DNA of 8,126 bases from Erysipelotrichaceae bacterium (GTDB lineage Bacteria; Bacillota_I; Bacilli_A; Erysipelotrichales; Erysipelotrichaceae), in assembly GCA_027449005.1 (NCBI GenBank), contig DAIDML010000105.1:1-8126 (forward strand). Reading direction: 5' to 3'. The position numbers and the translations under genes are program-made. How positions within the stretch are numbered: the first letter of the stretch is position 1; each line of letters opens with the position of its first letter. Positions 6,044-8,126 of this stretch are shown in pieces. Below the pieces are notes generated by a model that was not told the origin of the DNA, made no database searches, and saw only the letters and a list, made by a program, of their open reading frames with translations.

Positions 6044-6069
6044 AACAATGGAGAAATCCATTGTTTTTT
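6044..6069 (+). terminator. Rho-independent terminator of the rnmV-prs operon
   Basis: A perfect 9-bp stem AACAATGGA (6044-6052) / TCCATTGTT (6057-6065) closed by a GAAA tetraloop (GNRA type), with a T-run 6064-6069. It starts 4 bases after the prs stop. Confidence 0.92.
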
Positions 6070-6070
6070 G

Positions 6071-6099
6071 TTGACAAGAAGAAGAACTAAGTGTATTAT
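6071..6099 (+). promoter_or_regulatory. Sigma-A promoter of the GntR-ABC operon
   Basis: Consensus -35 TTGACA (6071-6076), 17-base spacer, -10 TATTAT (6094-6099). The expected transcription start is about 6106, giving a leader of roughly 34 bases. It begins one base after the prs terminator tail. Confidence 0.85.
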
Positions 6100-6119
6100 T
6101 GTATTAGTTAATTAATACA
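6092..6119. promoter_or_regulatory. Likely operator: three TGTATTA half-sites over the -10 and +1
   Basis: TGTATTA occurs at 6092-6098 and 6100-6106 on the + strand (direct repeat, 8-base period) and at 6113-6119 on the - strand (TAATACA). The second and third copies form a perfect 7-bp inverted repeat with a 6-base spacer. The first overlaps the -10 box. GntR-family dimers bind inverted repeats, and YtrA-type regulators usually control their own operon, so binding here would block RNA polymerase. The site is seen in sequence; the regulator assignment is inference. Confidence 0.65.
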
Positions 6120-6139
6120 GTAGTACAGAAAGGAGCCTT

Positions 6140-6514
6140 ATGGACCAATTTATCAGTGAAAAACCGATTTATGTGCAAATCATGGAACTGATCAAAAAAG
6201 ATATTGTGTCAGGAAAGTTAAAGCTCAATGATCCAATATCCAGTGTGCGTGAGTTGGCAATGACCTATCAAGTCAATCCAAACACCGTACAAAGAGCACT
6301 CAGTGAATGTGAAAAAGAAGGTTACTTACGCAGTGATCGCACCAGTGGTCGTTATGTGAGTGCCGATGAAGAAACTGTGAAACAGCTTAAAGAAAGCATG
6401 CTTCATGAATGGGTTTCATCTTTGGTTAGACAATGTCAAGATATTGGATTAGAAGAACATCAGGTGTGTGAGCTTATTCATCGCATTTATCAGAAAGAGG
6501 GGAACCCAGCATGA
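6140..6514 (+). CDS. GntR-family transcriptional regulator, YtrA subfamily
   Basis: 124 residues, the short form typical of YtrA-type GntR regulators: a winged helix-turn-helix (about 8-75) and a short helical tail (76-124) for dimerisation, with no large ligand-binding domain. Family motifs are KPIYVQIMELIKKDIVSGKL (8-27), SSVRELA (34-40), and the recognition helix with NPNTVQRALSECEKEGYL (46-63). The usual wing RGTGTFV reads RTSGRYV (67-73), and the Pro before SVREL is replaced by Ser. The RBS AAAGGAG (6129-6135) is 4 bases before the ATG. It is first in an operon with an ABC ATPase (ATGA overlap) and a membrane protein, as in YtrA operons that respond to cell-wall-active antibiotics in Bacillus. 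It probably represses its own promoter through the TGTATTA sites. The inducer is unknown. Confidence 0.88.
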   Translation: MDQFISEKPIYVQIMELIKKDIVSGKLKLNDPISSVRELAMTYQVNPNTVQRALSECEKEGYLRSDRTSGRYVSADEETVKQLKESMLHEWVSSLVRQCQDIGLEEHQVCELIHRIYQKEGNPA

Positions 6515-7200
6515 TTGAAATTCAAGGATTAAGTAAGTATTATGGAAAGACACGTGCTTTAAGTAACGTGACACTTTCACTTCAACCAGGCCACATCATT
6601 GGTTTATGTGGACCCAATGGATCTGGAAAGACGACACTCATTAAAGTATTAAATGGACTACTCAATGATTATCAAGGGGATGTTCGTATTGATGGTCATG
6701 AAGTAGGAGCGCATTCAAAATCGCTTATTTCATATTTACCTGATCAAACCTACCTAGCAGGCTGGATGAATGGTGAACATGCGATTAAGTTATTCAAAGA
6801 CATGTACCAAGACTTTGATGAAGCACGCATGAGAGAATTATTGGAGAAACTAAAACTGAATCCAAAACAACCCATGAAGACCATGTCTAAAGGGATGAAA
6901 GAGAAGTTTCAGTTAGCGCTTGTGATGTCTCGTAAAGCTATGATTTACATCCTTGATGAACCAATTGGAGGTGTTGACCCAGCTGCTCGTGAACTCATCT
7001 TAAATACCATTTTAGAGAACTATAATCCAAACTCCATTTTACTGATCTCCACTCACTTGATTTCAGACATTGAAACCATCTTTGATTCAGTGATCTTCTT
7101 AAAAGAAGGTGAAGTCATGCTTCATGATGAGGTTGATAATCTTCGTACTACCCATGGCAAATCCGTGGATGAATTATTCAGAGAGGTGTTCAAATGTTAA
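6511..7200 (+). CDS. ABC transporter ATP-binding protein
   Basis: 229 residues, one nucleotide-binding domain on the cytoplasmic side. Walker A GPNGSGKT (34-41, Lys40), Q-loop region YLPDQTYL (75-82), signature MSKGMKEK (125-132), Walker B IYILDE (145-150) with catalytic Glu150, D-loop GGVDP (153-157), and switch His182 in STHLISD. The signature deviates from LSGGQ but the SKGM form is normal for YtrB/BcrA/EcsA-like ATPases paired with ABC-2-type membrane proteins. The start ATG shares the ATGA of the regulator's stop. GAGGGG at 6497-6502 serves as RBS. The stop overlaps the permease start by 7 bp, so the three genes are translationally coupled. It presumably energises the next gene's product; the substrate is unknown, with export or antimicrobial defence the likeliest role from context. 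Confidence 0.92.
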   Translation: MIEIQGLSKYYGKTRALSNVTLSLQPGHIIGLCGPNGSGKTTLIKVLNGLLNDYQGDVRIDGHEVGAHSKSLISYLPDQTYLAGWMNGEHAIKLFKDMYQDFDEARMRELLEKLKLNPKQPMKTMSKGMKEKFQLALVMSRKAMIYILDEPIGGVDPAARELILNTILENYNPNSILLISTHLISDIETIFDSVIFLKEGEVMLHDEVDNLRTTHGKSVDELFREVFKC

Positions 7201-8030
7201 TTAAACTCATTAAACATGATCTTATCGCAACTAAACATGAATTCTTAGGGATTTATTTAGGGTACATCTTACTCAGTGTGATTGCTCCATTTCTTATTTT
7301 GAATGGACCAGAATGGTTACAAGTCCTTTCCGTGTTTGCGGTTGGTGGTGTTCTTGTTGCGATTATCGTTATTACGTTTCTAGCCATCATTCGTTTGTTT
7401 CAGAAACGATTATATTCCAATGAAGGATACTTAACATGGACATTACCTGTATCCAATCGTTTAAACCTTATTTCTAAGATCATTGTTGCTTTGATTTGGA
7501 ACATCGCAAGCTTTGTGATTGTATGGGTTGGTGTAGCGATCGCGGGGTCTATCATGTTGATGCAACTCAATGCTTTCTCACAATTCTTTGAGGGTGTTCA
7601 ACTGTTGATTGTTGATTCTGGATTCTTATCCAAAGTGGTGCAACTCTTTGTTTTATTTACACCACAAACCATTGTTTCATCTTTATACTCTGTCATCTTC
7701 TTATTGTTTGTGATCACACTGGTGAACACCTCCTTCATTAAGAAAAACAGATTAGCAATTGGGATTGTCTTGTATTTTGGTTTATCTTTAGCCATTAATG
7801 CACTGACAACCTCACTGATTATGGTTCCACTACTTGAACCTATCACGGTTAATCCAGACATGTATTTTGGAACTAACTTCATGGCAAGAGCCGTAGCAAT
7901 CTTACGTGATTTTGACTACACGATTAATTATGGTGCAGTCTATGCAACCATTGCGCTTGAGACAGCTTATATCGTCTTAATGAGTATTGGTATTCTCTAC
8001 TTTGTTGAGAAGAAGATGGAAATTGAATAA
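7194..8030 (+). CDS. ABC-2-type transporter membrane protein
   Basis: 278 residues with about six hydrophobic segments: roughly 18-37, 46-68, 94-122, 150-177, 187-212 and 247-270. A cytoplasmic loop between segments 2 and 3 carries NEGYLTWTLPVSNRLNLISK (76-95). The LPVS-then-K motif is common in ABC-2-type permeases of antibiotic and lantibiotic exporters (BcrB/YtrC-like). The extracellular loop between segments 5 and 6 is short (about 213-246) and there is no large external domain as in MacB/BceB types. The charged C-terminus (EKKMEIE) is cytoplasmic. It should pair with the preceding ATPase, probably as a homodimer because no second permease follows before the terminator. The substrate cannot be read from sequence. 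Confidence 0.85.
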   Translation: MLIKLIKHDLIATKHEFLGIYLGYILLSVIAPFLILNGPEWLQVLSVFAVGGVLVAIIVITFLAIIRLFQKRLYSNEGYLTWTLPVSNRLNLISKIIVALIWNIASFVIVWVGVAIAGSIMLMQLNAFSQFFEGVQLLIVDSGFLSKVVQLFVLFTPQTIVSSLYSVIFLLFVITLVNTSFIKKNRLAIGIVLYFGLSLAINALTTSLIMVPLLEPITVNPDMYFGTNFMARAVAILRDFDYTINYGAVYATIALETAYIVLMSIGILYFVEKKMEIE

Positions 8031-8046
8031 CCACGATTAGAAAATG

Positions 8047-8074
8047 AAAGAGATACCTTGCGGTGTCTCTTTTT
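8047..8074 (+). terminator. Rho-independent terminator, probably bidirectional
   Basis: An 11-bp stem AAAGAGATACC (8047-8057) / GGTGTCTCTTT (8062-8072) with one T-G wobble, loop TTGC, and Ts running 8070-8074. On the opposite strand the same hairpin is followed by TTTCATTTTC, so it could also end the convergent gene whose stop lies at 8073. Confidence 0.85.
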
Positions 8075-8126
8075 ACTCTTGAATGATAATCATGTCTTGA
8101 AGATGAATGCTGTAAATGAGGGTCTT
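8073..8126 (-). CDS. C-terminal end of a convergent gene (unidentified)
   Basis: On the - strand, bases 8126-8073 form an open frame of 17 codons (KTLIYSIHLQDMIIIQE) ending in TAA at 8075-8073, immediately before a terminator that works in that direction too. Alternating hydrophobic residues suggest a beta strand. The pattern loosely recalls the C-terminal part of mannose-1-phosphate guanylyltransferases, but 17 residues cannot support a name. No good + strand reading covers these bases. Confidence 0.4.
   Translation of the reverse strand, partial: KTLIYSIHLQDMIIIQE

Noticed and set aside
1..8126. CRISPR arrays, tRNA/rRNA genes, insertion sequences, riboswitches or a new defence system
   Set aside because: I found no spaced direct repeats, no cloverleaf or rRNA motifs, no transposase or terminal inverted repeats, and no long structured leader. 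Past 600, intergenic gaps are all near or under 100 bases and are explained by promoters, operator and terminators.

Overview
The window looks like chromosome of a low-GC Gram-positive bacterium (Firmicutes). Genes are tightly packed on one strand, Shine-Dalgarno sites are AAGGAG-like, promoters are sigma-A type, and Trp is TGG with ordinary stops (no sign of TGA recoding). The order tatD - 3D-domain protein - rnmV - rsmA - glmU - prs is a shortened version of the Bacillus yabD-yabE-rnmV-ksgA...glmU-prs region. The genes that lie between ksgA and glmU in Bacillus (yabG, veg, ispE, purR, spoVG) are absent. This compaction would suit an Erysipelotrichia-like lineage, but that placement is inference.

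Layout. Bases 1-~345 do not belong with the rest. They hold a + strand fragment of a CcdA/DsbD-type membrane protein (1-~242) abutting a - strand fragment of a small Cys-rich thioredoxin-family protein (~243-~350). These are joined to the C-terminal part of an RDD-family membrane protein (~342-602). By hand count the first 340 bases are about 50% G+C, against about 41% for 601-840. This is most simply a chimeric or misassembled contig end. From about 350 onward the window reads as one coherent locus: RDD tail, tatD (590-1369), and a lipoprotein with a divergent 3D domain (1424-2278) that has its own promoter and terminator. Next comes a housekeeping operon rnmV-rsmA-glmU-prs (2340-6039), bounded by terminators on both sides. 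Last is a YtrA-type operon: GntR-family regulator, ABC ATPase, ABC membrane protein (6140-8030), with its own promoter, a likely autoregulatory operator and a terminator. A gene on the opposite strand ends at 8073.

How the genes work together. rnmV (5S rRNA maturation) and rsmA (16S rRNA dimethylation) serve ribosome assembly. glmU makes UDP-GlcNAc for the cell wall and prs makes PRPP for nucleotides. The YtrA-type operon is a self-regulated transporter module, plausibly an envelope-stress or antimicrobial response.

The window contains no new multi-gene system that I can defend. The observations most worth checking are the double chimeric junction at the left end, an apparently leaderless rnmV mRNA, a three-half-site operator over the ytrA-type promoter, and a degenerate 3D-domain lipoprotein in the yabE position.
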